NCBI GenBank assembly: GCA_003485905.1
Contig: DNHK01000300.1
Location: forward strand, 1 to 13,463
Length of the DNA: 13,463 bases
Origin: Gammaproteobacteria bacterium
GTDB lineage: Bacteria; Pseudomonadota; Gammaproteobacteria; Arenicellales; Arenicellaceae
Direction of reading: 5' to 3'
Made by a program: the position numbers and the translations under genes. This document shows positions 6,412 to 13,463 of the stretch, one piece after another. The notes beneath the pieces are model-generated. The model was not told the DNA's origin, did no database searches, and was given only the letters and a program-made list of their open reading frames with translations. Every line of letters begins with the position of its first letter. The stretch's first letter is position 1.

Positions 6412-7755
6412 TTACTCTGTGGTTACCAAACCACCCAATACCACTTGAATTAAATCGCCCGGGCGCATGTGCCGACGAACAACTTCATTAACCCTGCCTA
6501 GATCGACGGCCTCTACTTCCTGTATATAAGTCTGCAAATAATCTACCGGCAATCCATAATAAGCTATAGCCATCAAAATATTCCCCACCTTGGAGTTGCT
6601 ATCTGTACTCAATGGAAAAGAGCCCGACAGATGCTTTACTGCATTTTCAACTTGCTGTTCGGTAGGCCCGTTTTCTACAAAATCATTTAGCACGTCTCGA
6701 ACCAAACCTACTGCCTCATCTCGCTTATCATTCCGCGTTTGAAGCCTTATGGTAAAGGAACCTGAGCTCACCATTCGAGAAAAACCACTACTAACGCCAT
6801 AAGTTAATCCACGTTTTTCACGTAATTCGTCTGCCAGAATGCTAACCAAGCCGCCGCCCCCCAGAATATAATTTGCGACAGTTAATGCAATATAGTCTGG
6901 ATGACCTCGAGGGATGCCTTGGTGACCAACAAGAATAGTACTTTGCTGCGAATCAAATGAAATAAACTGTTCGCTCGCGACTGGGACCATCGGTACCAGA
7001 GCATCCGAGGCCCGTTCGCCCAGCGGTATCGACGCCAACATATCATCAATCCACAATTCGACTTGAGGTCGAGTCATATCACCAACCACCGCGATCACTA
7101 AATTTGACTGAACAAGATACTTTTGATGAAAGGCAATCAGATCTGATTGATTAATCGCAGCCAATGTCGTTTCATCACCCGAAGCAGGCCGACCGTAAGG
7201 ATGGTCAGGAAACAGTGTCGCAGCATAAGCCTTACCGGCCATTGATCCAGGGGATTGTTTCTGGCGTTCCAACCCAACCAAACGCCTTGCTCGTTCACGC
7301 TCCAGCACATCAGGACTAAAGGTTGGTTCAGAAAGAGTTCTGGTGAATAAATCACTAGCCCTCTCCAAAACGCCAGCTTCACTAAGGCTTTTTAAACTTG
7401 CCACTACCTTATCGGCATCACTGCCCGCACCAATTTGTGCCCCAGTTGACTCGATCGCTTCAGCAAATGCATCTTGATCCATTCCGTTGACGCCCATCGT
7501 CAACATTTGACTCATTAGCGATGATAACCCGAGTTTGTCGACCGGGTCATTTGCCGATCCAGCCCTAAACCCCATCGAAACTTGAATCATAGGAATTTCG
7601 TGTGCCTCAACGAAATAGACGGGCACGCCGTGCTCTGTCTCCCAGACTTGAATCTCTGGTGCCGCAATCACAGTTTGCAATGAGAATAGCGCCAAAATAC
7701 TGGCCACTAACGCAGTAAAGCTCATAAACTCGCTCAATGTTCGGTTAACACTCAT
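6412..7755 (-). CDS. M16 peptidase family protein, non-catalytic partner (R/Y subunit)
   Basis: This 447-residue protein has a signal peptide (hydrophobic 13-30, cleavage near VIAA|PE), so it acts in the periplasm. It has the two-lobed M16 fold. At the position where the zinc motif HxxEH normally stands the sequence reads LGLSSLMSQML (about 76-86), so no metal site exists. It does carry the GGGGLVSILADELREKRGLT region followed by Tyr, whose Arg and Tyr (about R315 and Y319) bind substrate in M16 enzymes. This division, HxxEH in one subunit and R/Y in the other, is known for heterodimeric bacterial M16 proteases. ATG 7755 was preferred to the in-frame GTG directly before it (7758) because a G-rich Shine-Dalgarno-like run precedes it. 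The gene overlaps the end of the catalytic partner by 11 bases, indicating coupled translation and a fixed subunit ratio. Confidence 0.93.
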   Translation of the reverse strand: MSVNRTLSEFMSFTALVASILALFSLQTVIAAPEIQVWETEHGVPVYFVEAHEIPMIQVSMGFRAGSANDPVDKLGLSSLMSQMLTMGVNGMDQDAFAEAIESTGAQIGAGSDADKVVASLKSLSEAGVLERASDLFTRTLSEPTFSPDVLERERARRLVGLERQKQSPGSMAGKAYAATLFPDHPYGRPASGDETTLAAINQSDLIAFHQKYLVQSNLVIAVVGDMTRPQVELWIDDMLASIPLGERASDALVPMVPVASEQFISFDSQQSTILVGHQGIPRGHPDYIALTVANYILGGGGLVSILADELREKRGLTYGVSSGFSRMVSSGSFTIRLQTRNDKRDEAVGLVRDVLNDFVENGPTEQQVENAVKHLSGSFPLSTDSNSKVGNILMAIAYYGLPVDYLQTYIQEVEAVDLGRVNEVVRRHMRPGDLIQVVLGGLVTTE

Positions 7756-9226
7756 CACGCACCCCCCCTATATTCGCACCGTCATTGGAGTTACTTTCTA
7801 TTGGCGACAACTTCACCGTTGTTGCGTTATTGGCAACCAAATACTTCTGCGCAACAGCCATGACCTGCTCGGGCGTCACTGCAGCAATCTTTTCAAGCCA
7901 GGCCTCCTCTAGTTCCCAATCTAGGCCGATGGTAACCAATCGACCGATTTTCATCGCTTGATAAAATACAGAGTCACGCTCAAAAACATCCGCCGCTTTT
8001 AGCTGCGCCTTCACGCGGTCGAGCTCTAGCTGACTAACAAGGGTGGTTCGAACCAAAGATAGTTGTTCCTCTAGACCTTCGATCAAGCTGTCAGTTGATA
8101 CCCCCTGCGACGGAGAACCACCGAAGGTTATCAAACCATCTAACCGCGTTGTTGCGTCATAAGATGTCCAAATTGATGCCGCTATCTGCTGATTACGAAC
8201 CAACGTTTTCTCAAATCGTGCACTCTGACCACCATCAAGCACATAAGCCAAGACTTCCAAGGCATACGGCTCCCAGTCGTCTGGGTTATCTGCTGAAATA
8301 ACTGGTGCGTAATAGCCACGAATAAATGATGGCACTCTCGCAGCGCGCTCAACCGTTTTTTCTCGGCCGGATTCGAACCTCGGCTCCGGGGGTGGGCTAT
8401 TTACCTCAATCTCGGACGGTTCCAAGCTTCCAAACCATTGCTCAGCCAGAGCGAACACCTCATCAGGAATCACATCACCCACGACCACCACAGTCGCATT
8501 ATTCGGCGCATAGTATCGTTCGTACCAATCCGCCAAATCAGCGACGGCCATTGAATCAAGATCCTTCCTCCAACCAATAATTGGCTGTCCATACGGGCTA
8601 GTTTGCCACGCCTCAAATCCAAATTGCTCGTACAACCAAGCATCAGGATTATCGTCAGTTCGCATCCTTCGCTCTTCCTTAACAACTTCAATCTCTTTTA
8701 CAAACTCATCTTCAGAGAGCAAAAGGCCTCGCATTCTATTGGACTCGATTTCAAAACTTAGCGGCAGACGAGATTTCTCCCACTGTTGAAAGTAAGCGGT
8801 GTAATCATGTCCGGTAAATGCGTTCTCACTACCACCATTCGCCGCGATAATCTGCGAGACTTCGTTTGGACCGTAAATATCAGTTCCTTTAAACATCATG
8901 TGCTCAAGAACATGTGACACCCCTGTGATTCCTTCAGGCTCGTAACTCGATCCAACTTTATACCAAACCTGCGACACTACTACTGGACTTCGATGATCCT
9001 GTTTAACGATAACCCGCAAACCATTGTCCAAAGTCTTTTCGTCGACTCGAGAGCCAGAATGCTCAACAAAATCAACACGACCTGTAGGCTGCTCCTCTGC
9101 TTGTTGCGCTTCCAGCTGCCCCGCTGGCTGTACATCCTCTTGTTCACTGCAGGAAGCCAGCATAATCGTCGCAACAACGCCAACGAAGGATTTGCCAAGT
9201 AAGCCGTATTTACTAAATTTCAACAT
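7745..9226 (-). CDS. M16 family zinc peptidase, predicted lipoprotein (catalytic subunit)
   Basis: This 493-residue protein begins with a signal peptide ending in lipobox LASC (Cys26, +2 Ser), so it is probably anchored to the outer membrane facing the periplasm. A Gln/Glu-rich linker (28-50) precedes the peptidase. The zinc-binding inverted motif is H105-V-L-E108-H109 in SHVLEHMMFKG, and the distal glutamate ligand lies in EVVKEERRMR (E184 or E185). This spacing is normal for pitrilysin-like enzymes. The C-terminal lobe lacks the R/Y pair, which the next gene supplies. The pair probably degrades peptides or misfolded periplasmic proteins; the substrate is unknown. It is first in the operon and is transcribed divergently from ftsY. 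The ATG at 9226 has no clear Shine-Dalgarno sequence, but it is the start that gives the complete signal peptide. Confidence 0.94.
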   Translation of the reverse strand: MLKFSKYGLLGKSFVGVVATIMLASCSEQEDVQPAGQLEAQQAEEQPTGRVDFVEHSGSRVDEKTLDNGLRVIVKQDHRSPVVVSQVWYKVGSSYEPEGITGVSHVLEHMMFKGTDIYGPNEVSQIIAANGGSENAFTGHDYTAYFQQWEKSRLPLSFEIESNRMRGLLLSEDEFVKEIEVVKEERRMRTDDNPDAWLYEQFGFEAWQTSPYGQPIIGWRKDLDSMAVADLADWYERYYAPNNATVVVVGDVIPDEVFALAEQWFGSLEPSEIEVNSPPPEPRFESGREKTVERAARVPSFIRGYYAPVISADNPDDWEPYALEVLAYVLDGGQSARFEKTLVRNQQIAASIWTSYDATTRLDGLITFGGSPSQGVSTDSLIEGLEEQLSLVRTTLVSQLELDRVKAQLKAADVFERDSVFYQAMKIGRLVTIGLDWELEEAWLEKIAAVTPEQVMAVAQKYLVANNATTVKLSPIESNSNDGANIGGVRDEC

Positions 9227-9382
9227 ATTATTTTAACCGTTATTTTAAAATGCGCTCAGATCACATTTATTTGAGACCAAGACCAGAACAAATAGCGTAA
9301 ACCTTCATTAGCAGAAAACATCTACCAAAGTTAGAATACGACCTACCTTTAGATCCTGACAAGTTACAACGCCGCAATCAAC
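9227..9382. promoter_or_regulatory. Divergent control region between the M16 operon and ftsY
   Basis: These 156 AT-rich bases must hold start signals for both directions. Isolated -10-like hexamers are seen (TAGAAT at 9332-9337 on the plus strand, TAAAAT on the minus strand within 9251-9262). Neither has a good -35 partner at 16-18 bases, so I assign no exact promoter. No operator-like palindrome stands out. Confidence 0.4.
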
Positions 9383-10477
9383 GTGTTTTTCAAACGCAAA
9401 AAAAATCTCGCCGCTGACGATCACGAAGAAGTGGCCGCTGACGAAATTAATCTCCCAAGGCAATCAAGCGTTCAACCAGCGGGTCAAGCCCCAATGGAAA
9501 ATGATGCGTCAGCCGAATTGGAAGGCTCAATTACACAAAACAGTATTGAAACAGAGAATTCGGTTCAGCAAGGACTGAACAAAAGTCGGCAAGGGTTCTT
9601 TACCAAAATTGCCAGCCTTTTAAGCACGAACCAGCTTGATGATGACGCCTTTGATGATCTCGAAGACACACTACTTTCCAGCGATATCGGCGTACAAGCC
9701 GCACTTAGTATAGTCGAAAATTTACGCTTGGAAGCACGCTCCAAAAGGGTGCAAAGTACTGAAGAATTACTTGAATTGCTTGCGCACGAAACCATGAAAA
9801 TCATGCAGCCAGCGGAGCAGCAATGGCCACTAGCCCAAAAGCCTTACGTAATTGTTGTAGTAGGCGTAAACGGTGTAGGCAAAACAACAACGACTGCGAA
9901 AATTGCTGCTTATCTGCAGTCTGAAGGAAAAAAAGTTATGCTTGCCGCAGCAGACACCTTTCGTGCAGCGGCGGTAGAACAGCTTCAGGAATGGGGCTCC
10001 CGTCTCAATATTCCGGTTATTGCGCAAGGCACAGGAAGCGATGCAGCTGCGGTCGCACATGATGCTGTCACCGCTGCTGTTGCACGCAATGTAGACGTCC
10101 TGCTTATTGATACCGCCGGCAGGTTGCATACGCAAAATGAACTGATGGCCCAGCTAGGAAAAGTGATACGCGTACTGTCAAAACAAAACTCTGAATACCC
10201 CCACGAAGTACTGCAGGTTCTAGATGCAGGTACCGGACAAAACGCATTATCTCAAGTTGAACACTTTAAAAAAGTAACCAATGTCTCGAGCCTAGCACTA
10301 ACTAAACTGGATGGTTCCGCGAAAGGAGGGGTTGCAATCGCACTGACGCAAAAATTTGAGCTACCGATACGTTTTTTAGGAGTCGGTGAAAATGTGGACG
10401 GTTTAAAACCCTTTACGGCCCGCTCTTATATCGAAGGCATGTTCGGGGTTAAAGGGCTAGACGCTCCACCAAACTAA
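9383..10477 (+). CDS. ftsY: Signal recognition particle receptor FtsY
   Basis: FtsY is the membrane-associated GTPase that docks SRP-ribosome complexes at the SecYEG translocon. The 364-residue protein has a basic N-terminus (MFFKRKKN), an acidic, poorly conserved A domain to about 70, the helical N domain (70-150) and the G domain. G1 is GVNGVGKT (161-168), followed by AAADTFRAAAVEQL (188-201), G3 LIDTAGRLH (241-249), G4 TKLDGSAKGG (307-316) and the closing FLGVGENVDGLKPF (331-344). The A domain is short compared with that of E. coli, as in many other bacteria. The start is GTG (9383), with no good Shine-Dalgarno sequence. It is chosen because it gives the typical MFF-K-R-K beginning. Its TAA abuts the ATG of ftsE. 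Confidence 0.97.
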   Translation: MFFKRKKNLAADDHEEVAADEINLPRQSSVQPAGQAPMENDASAELEGSITQNSIETENSVQQGLNKSRQGFFTKIASLLSTNQLDDDAFDDLEDTLLSSDIGVQAALSIVENLRLEARSKRVQSTEELLELLAHETMKIMQPAEQQWPLAQKPYVIVVVGVNGVGKTTTTAKIAAYLQSEGKKVMLAAADTFRAAAVEQLQEWGSRLNIPVIAQGTGSDAAAVAHDAVTAAVARNVDVLLIDTAGRLHTQNELMAQLGKVIRVLSKQNSEYPHEVLQVLDAGTGQNALSQVEHFKKVTNVSSLALTKLDGSAKGGVAIALTQKFELPIRFLGVGENVDGLKPFTARSYIEGMFGVKGLDAPPN

Positions 10478-11164
10478 ATGATCCAATTTATCAACGTAAG
10501 TAAGCGCTACCCGGGAGGCCAAGATGCTCTCCGCGGAATTGATTTTGAGCTTACTGAGTCGGATATGGCACTTCTTATTGGACACTCAGGCGCCGGAAAA
10601 AGTACATTACTTAAGCTAATTAGTGTAATAGAACGCCCAACTCACGGGCAGATCCTCATTGGTGATCGGAATTTGAGAAGCGTGAAACGGCGCGATATCG
10701 CGCCAATTCGTCGACAAATTGGCATTATATTTCAGGATCACAAGCTACTTAACGATCGTACAGTTTTCGATAACGTGGCACTCTCGCTAATTGTAGCTGG
10801 CGTATCTTACAAAGAATCAAATAAACGAGTTCGCGCAGCCTTAGATAAAGTCGGCCTCCTAAAAAAAGAAAATATGATGCCAGTCCAGTTATCTGGTGGC
10901 GAGCAACAGCGTGTAGGCATTGCACGCGCGGTCGTAAATCGGCCTGCTATATTGTTAGCCGATGAACCAACTGGAAACCTCGATGAAGCGCTGTCTGATG
11001 AGATCATGGACCTGTTTGTCGAATTCAATCGAATTGGAACAGTAGTGTTGATCGCAACCCACGATTTACGGCAAATTGATCGCTTAAACAAGCCAGTACT
11101 GATACTCGACCATGGCAAGCTAACTAGAAACGATTTAACCCTCAGGGAAACACTTGTATCGTGA
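10478..11164 (+). CDS. ftsE: Cell division ATP-binding protein FtsE
   Basis: FtsE is the ATPase of the FtsEX complex, which has an ABC-transporter fold but transmits a signal rather than transporting. It acts at the septum with FtsX to activate peptidoglycan hydrolases through EnvC-type partners. The 228 residues show Walker A GHSGAGKS (35-42), Q-loop FQDHKLL (85-91), signature LSGGEQQR (138-145), Walker B with ILLADEPTGNLD (158-169), and the switch histidine ATHD (H195). All catalytic residues are present and the length is normal. The ATG follows the ftsY stop with no gap, and the end overlaps ftsX by four bases (GTGA), so all three genes are probably translated in a coupled manner from one mRNA. 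Confidence 0.97.
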   Translation: MIQFINVSKRYPGGQDALRGIDFELTESDMALLIGHSGAGKSTLLKLISVIERPTHGQILIGDRNLRSVKRRDIAPIRRQIGIIFQDHKLLNDRTVFDNVALSLIVAGVSYKESNKRVRAALDKVGLLKKENMMPVQLSGGEQQRVGIARAVVNRPAILLADEPTGNLDEALSDEIMDLFVEFNRIGTVVLIATHDLRQIDRLNKPVLILDHGKLTRNDLTLRETLVS

Positions 11165-12072
11165 GTTGGTTCTCGCAAAATAAGGTCGAATGCATCGCAA
11201 GTCTCACTCGGTTATTGCAGACTCCGTTTTCCACCTTTATGAGCGTTTCAGTTGTTGCCATTACATTGTCGCTGCCCACCATAATGCAGCTAGTAGTAAA
11301 CAATGCCGAACGGCTAGGCCAGTCATGGGAGGGCCGTCCACAGTTAAGTGTTTTTCTCGCCCCCGGAACTAGCGTCGCTCGTGGCTTGGAGCTAACGCTC
11401 GAACTACAAGCAAAACCCGAGATAGCTCAAGTGGAATTCGTCTCAGCTGATCAAGCAATGGAAGAATTCAAGATGCTGTCCGGGCTTGGTAGCGCTATTG
11501 AACTTCTTCCAGAGAACCCCTTACCTGCTTCGCTACTAGTTTTACCTGATAGCGCCTTTGATTCGGCTGATGCAACCGCTCAATTACAAGAACAGCTCCG
11601 TCAAATAGCAGAGGCAGAAGACGTACAGTTGGATCTCGAGTGGATTCTCCGCTTCAACTCCATGCTAGACATCATTGATAGTGCGGCCAAGGTAATTAGT
11701 ATATTACTAGCGCTAGCGGTAGTTCTCACGATTAGCAATATGATACGCCTGGCAATTATCAATCGTAAGGAAGAAATAGAGATCATCAAACTGATCGGTG
11801 GCTCGGATGGATTCGTACGCAGACCATTTCTATATCAAGGTTTTCAAATTGGGCTCGCTGGTGCTCTTTTAGCAAGTTTAATTACATATGCTGTACTACT
11901 TTGGATGAAAGGTCCAATAGGGAGGCTCGCTGATCTATACGGGTCTGATTTCGGTGCTCTAGGTCTAAGCATTCAAGGGTTAGGATGGCTGATTTTAACG
12001 GGTAGCGGGCTTGGTTTGCTCGCATCTGTACTATCGGTGTCGCAGCACCTCAGAGATATAGAGCCTCGATAA
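11161..12072 (+). CDS. ftsX: Cell division protein FtsX
   Basis: FtsX is the inner-membrane partner of FtsE. The 303 residues contain a first membrane span at about 26-46 (SVSVVAITLSLPTIM), a periplasmic domain at about 50-170 that in relatives contacts the hydrolase activator, and three further spans near 176-200, 226-249 and 274-294. The loop NRKEEIEIIKLIGGSDGFVR (201-220) is the cytoplasmic coupling element characteristic of FtsX/MacB-type permeases. The cytoplasmic N-terminus is short (about 25 residues) compared with the E. coli protein. The start is GTG, overlapping the ftsE stop as GTGA. No intrinsic terminator follows, so some transcription may continue into rpoH 110 bases downstream. 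Confidence 0.96.
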   Translation: MSWFSQNKVECIASLTRLLQTPFSTFMSVSVVAITLSLPTIMQLVVNNAERLGQSWEGRPQLSVFLAPGTSVARGLELTLELQAKPEIAQVEFVSADQAMEEFKMLSGLGSAIELLPENPLPASLLVLPDSAFDSADATAQLQEQLRQIAEAEDVQLDLEWILRFNSMLDIIDSAAKVISILLALAVVLTISNMIRLAIINRKEEIEIIKLIGGSDGFVRRPFLYQGFQIGLAGALLASLITYAVLLWMKGPIGRLADLYGSDFGALGLSIQGLGWLILTGSGLGLLASVLSVSQHLRDIEPR

Positions 12073-12134
12073 CGATGACGAATAACTGGCTAAATTACTG
12101 TTTTTTCATACCTATCGCGTAATTATTAGCACTC

Positions 12135-12143
12135 TGGTATGAT
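12135..12143 (+). promoter_or_regulatory. Probable extended -10 promoter of rpoH
   Basis: TGGTATGAT contains the extended -10 element TGn followed by TATGAT (12138-12143, five of six to consensus). No good -35 stands 17 bases upstream (TCGCGT), which an extended -10 can tolerate. It lies 40 bases before the rpoH ATG and gives room for a structured leader. I did not find a sigma-E type promoter, which controls rpoH in enteric bacteria. Confidence 0.45.
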
Positions 12144-12182
12144 GATTGCCAATAGGACCCGTGTAACAAATCGGAGAAACAT

Positions 12183-13055
12183 ATGACCAACATGCCAGCA
12201 GCTATCGGTTTAGCTCCAAAATTAAACTCAGGTTTAAATCAAGAGCAGAGCCTTTCAAAATTTATTCAGCTAGCTATTTCTGCGCCAATATTAAGCGCGG
12301 AAGAAGAGCGTTCGCTTGCAACAAGCTACCGCCAAGATCAAGATCTTGAGGCTGCTCGACAACTGGTTGTTTCGCATATGCGGCATGTTATCTCGGTTGC
12401 TCGCGGATTTGCTGGGTACGGATTGCCGTTAGCGGATCTAATTCAAGAAGGCAATATTGGGCTTATGAAAGCCGTTAAAAATTTCGACCCCGACCGCGGC
12501 GTCAGGTTGGTCTCTTTTGCTGTGCACTGGGTAAAGGCTGAAATCTATGATTATGTAATACGCAATTGGAAGATTGTAAAAGTGGCCACCACGAAGGCGC
12601 AGAGAAAATTATTTTTCAATCTTCGTAAATCCCGTAAGAAGCTTGCCTGGATGACCGAGCAAGAGACGCAGGACTTAGCCAAAAACCTTGACGTGCCTGT
12701 CAAAACAGTCCGAGAAATGGAGTCACGTTTGAGCACGCCTGACGTAGCTTTTGACGCGCCTGGAAGCGATGATGATGAGCTGACACCTAGCCCATCTGGA
12801 TATTTACCAGATATGCGCTTTAATCCGGAAATGCTTTTACTGGAATCAGATCAAGTCTCCCATCGGGAAAATGCCCTATCAGAAGCAATTAGCAAACTTG
12901 ATGACCGCAGCCGTGAAATTGTTACACGGCGGTGGCTAAATGACGATAAGGCTACATTGCATGAATTAGCCGCCGAATTTAGCGTGTCTGCAGAACGAAT
13001 CCGACAGATTGAGAAACGCGCAATGGATACAATGAAAGGAACGATGGATCTGTAA
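12183..13055 (+). CDS. rpoH: RNA polymerase heat-shock sigma factor (sigma-32)
   Basis: RpoH directs RNA polymerase to heat-shock promoters (chaperones, proteases). The 290-residue protein has region 2.1-2.2 with DLIQEGNIGLMKAVKNFDP (85-103), region 2.3-2.4 with RLVSFAVHWVKAEIYDYVI (108-126) for -10 recognition and melting, and the diagnostic RpoH box QRKLFFNLR (140-148), which separates it from RpoD and RpoS. Region 4.2 has the helix-turn-helix LHELAAEFSVSAERIRQIEK (259-278) for the -35. The ATG at 12183 has GGAG (12173-12176) 6 bases ahead. A second in-frame ATG three codons later is less well placed. Location after ftsX is conserved in gammaproteobacteria. Regulation in relatives includes mRNA folding and DnaK/FtsH-controlled stability. 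I could not judge the mRNA thermosensor here. Confidence 0.97.
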   Translation: MTNMPAAIGLAPKLNSGLNQEQSLSKFIQLAISAPILSAEEERSLATSYRQDQDLEAARQLVVSHMRHVISVARGFAGYGLPLADLIQEGNIGLMKAVKNFDPDRGVRLVSFAVHWVKAEIYDYVIRNWKIVKVATTKAQRKLFFNLRKSRKKLAWMTEQETQDLAKNLDVPVKTVREMESRLSTPDVAFDAPGSDDDELTPSPSGYLPDMRFNPEMLLLESDQVSHRENALSEAISKLDDRSREIVTRRWLNDDKATLHELAAEFSVSAERIRQIEKRAMDTMKGTMDL

Positions 13056-13081
13056 GACCTGAATCGGAAATATGCTCAGTT

Positions 13082-13110
13082 AAAAGGCTGCCAATAGGCA
13101 GCCTTTTTAT
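13082..13110. terminator. rpoH terminator, probably bidirectional
   Basis: AAAAGGCTGCC (13082-13092), loop AATA, and GGCAGCCTTTT (13097-13107) form an 11-bp perfect stem, with a T-run ending at 13108. The A-run on the left gives a T-run on the minus strand, so it can also end the convergent VanZ-like gene, whose stop codon lies in it. Confidence 0.94.
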
Positions 13111-13463
13111 TTATCCGATGGTCCCTGCCGGTGCTGCCCCAACCCATCAGAATAGCCTCGACTGGCCCACGAATAACGGATTCCAACAATGATCATAACG
13201 CCGAACAGATTTGCCAGAACATCCAAAATAGACATTTGTCGACCCGGTGACAATAACTGCGCAACCTCCAGGCCAATCCCATAAACAATTATTAGTACAA
13301 CTGCAAAATAGAATTTTTTATTTTCTTGAAAGCCCCACCAAGCCAATAGACTGAAAATGCCGTAAGCACCTATATGTAAGCCCTTATCCCAAAAGCTAAC
13401 TGATATCTCGTCCGCAGGAATTAACGATAGGTATCCAATCAGAATAGTATAGAGCGCAAGACA
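13107..13463 (-). CDS. VanZ-like family membrane protein (5' end outside window)
   Basis: The open frame runs without a stop from the right edge to TAA at 13109-13107, giving 118 visible residues. The N-terminus lies beyond the edge. A TTG at 13346 could be mistaken for a start, but the frame upstream of it codes for conserved family sequence: a hydrophobic helix (LALYTILIGYLSLIP), then FWDKGLHIGAYGIFSLLAWW. Downstream come a second helix with VYGIGLEVAQLLSPGRQMS, which includes the typical E-x-x-Q...PGR signature, then LDVLANLFGVMIIVGI as a third helix, and a short polar tail. VanZ-like proteins are small inner-membrane proteins named after a teicoplanin-resistance gene. Most members, including this one, have no tested function, and antibiotic resistance should not be assumed. 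Confidence 0.85.
   Translation of the reverse strand, partial: CLALYTILIGYLSLIPADEISVSFWDKGLHIGAYGIFSLLAWWGFQENKKFYFAVVLIIVYGIGLEVAQLLSPGRQMSILDVLANLFGVMIIVGIRYSWASRGYSDGLGQHRQGPSDK

Noticed and set aside
10807..11178. 123-codon open frame antisense to ftsE
   Set aside because: It is a shadow of the well-supported ftsE gene. Its translation is rich in Ser, Arg and Pro and has no domain.
13107..13346. VanZ-like gene starting at the TTG at 13346
   Set aside because: The frame stays open to the right edge and the upstream codons encode conserved VanZ-like sequence, so the true start is outside the window.

Overview
The window comes from a gammaproteobacterium chromosome, probably a marine or free-living one of the Pseudomonas/Cellvibrionales type. 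By eye the coding regions have moderate GC and the intergenic DNA is AT-rich. The main evidence is the conserved block ftsY-ftsE-ftsX-rpoH facing away from a paired M16 peptidase-rsmD-coaD-ferredoxin operon. This order is known from Pseudomonas-like genomes. No mobile element, CRISPR array, tRNA or rRNA is visible.

Left edge (1-950, minus strand): the last-transcribed visible gene is the N-terminal part of a long, exported ExbB/TolQ-type protein (TtpC-like). It is preceded by a DUF3450 periplasmic coiled-coil protein whose stop codon lies one base before the next ATG. This is the start of a TonB2-type energy-transduction operon that continues off the left edge. A gap of about 1 kb with no convincing gene follows (951-1998).

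Middle, plus strand (1999-4842): a bacterial dynamin-like GTPase is followed by two small predicted lipoproteins, each with a PEGA-like domain. The three probably form one transcription unit that ends at a very regular 19-bp bidirectional terminator (4905-4955). This cassette is the least understood part of the window and the best candidate for an undescribed system, perhaps in envelope or membrane remodelling. That function is inference.

Minus strand (4988-9226): transcription runs from right to left through a lipoprotein M16 zinc peptidase with HxxEH, an M16 partner lacking HxxEH but carrying the R/Y pair, rsmD (16S rRNA m2G966 methyltransferase), coaD (coenzyme A synthesis) and a YfhL-type 2[4Fe-4S] ferredoxin. 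Gaps are short or negative, which suggests one operon.

Plus strand (9383-13055): ftsY (SRP receptor), ftsE and ftsX (divisome ABC-type complex controlling peptidoglycan hydrolysis) are translationally coupled. They are followed by rpoH (heat-shock sigma factor), which has its own likely extended -10 promoter and a strong terminator. A VanZ-like membrane protein converges from the right edge. Its stop codon lies inside that terminator and its N-terminus is outside the window. GTG starts are frequent here (ferredoxin, rsmD, ftsY, ftsX).
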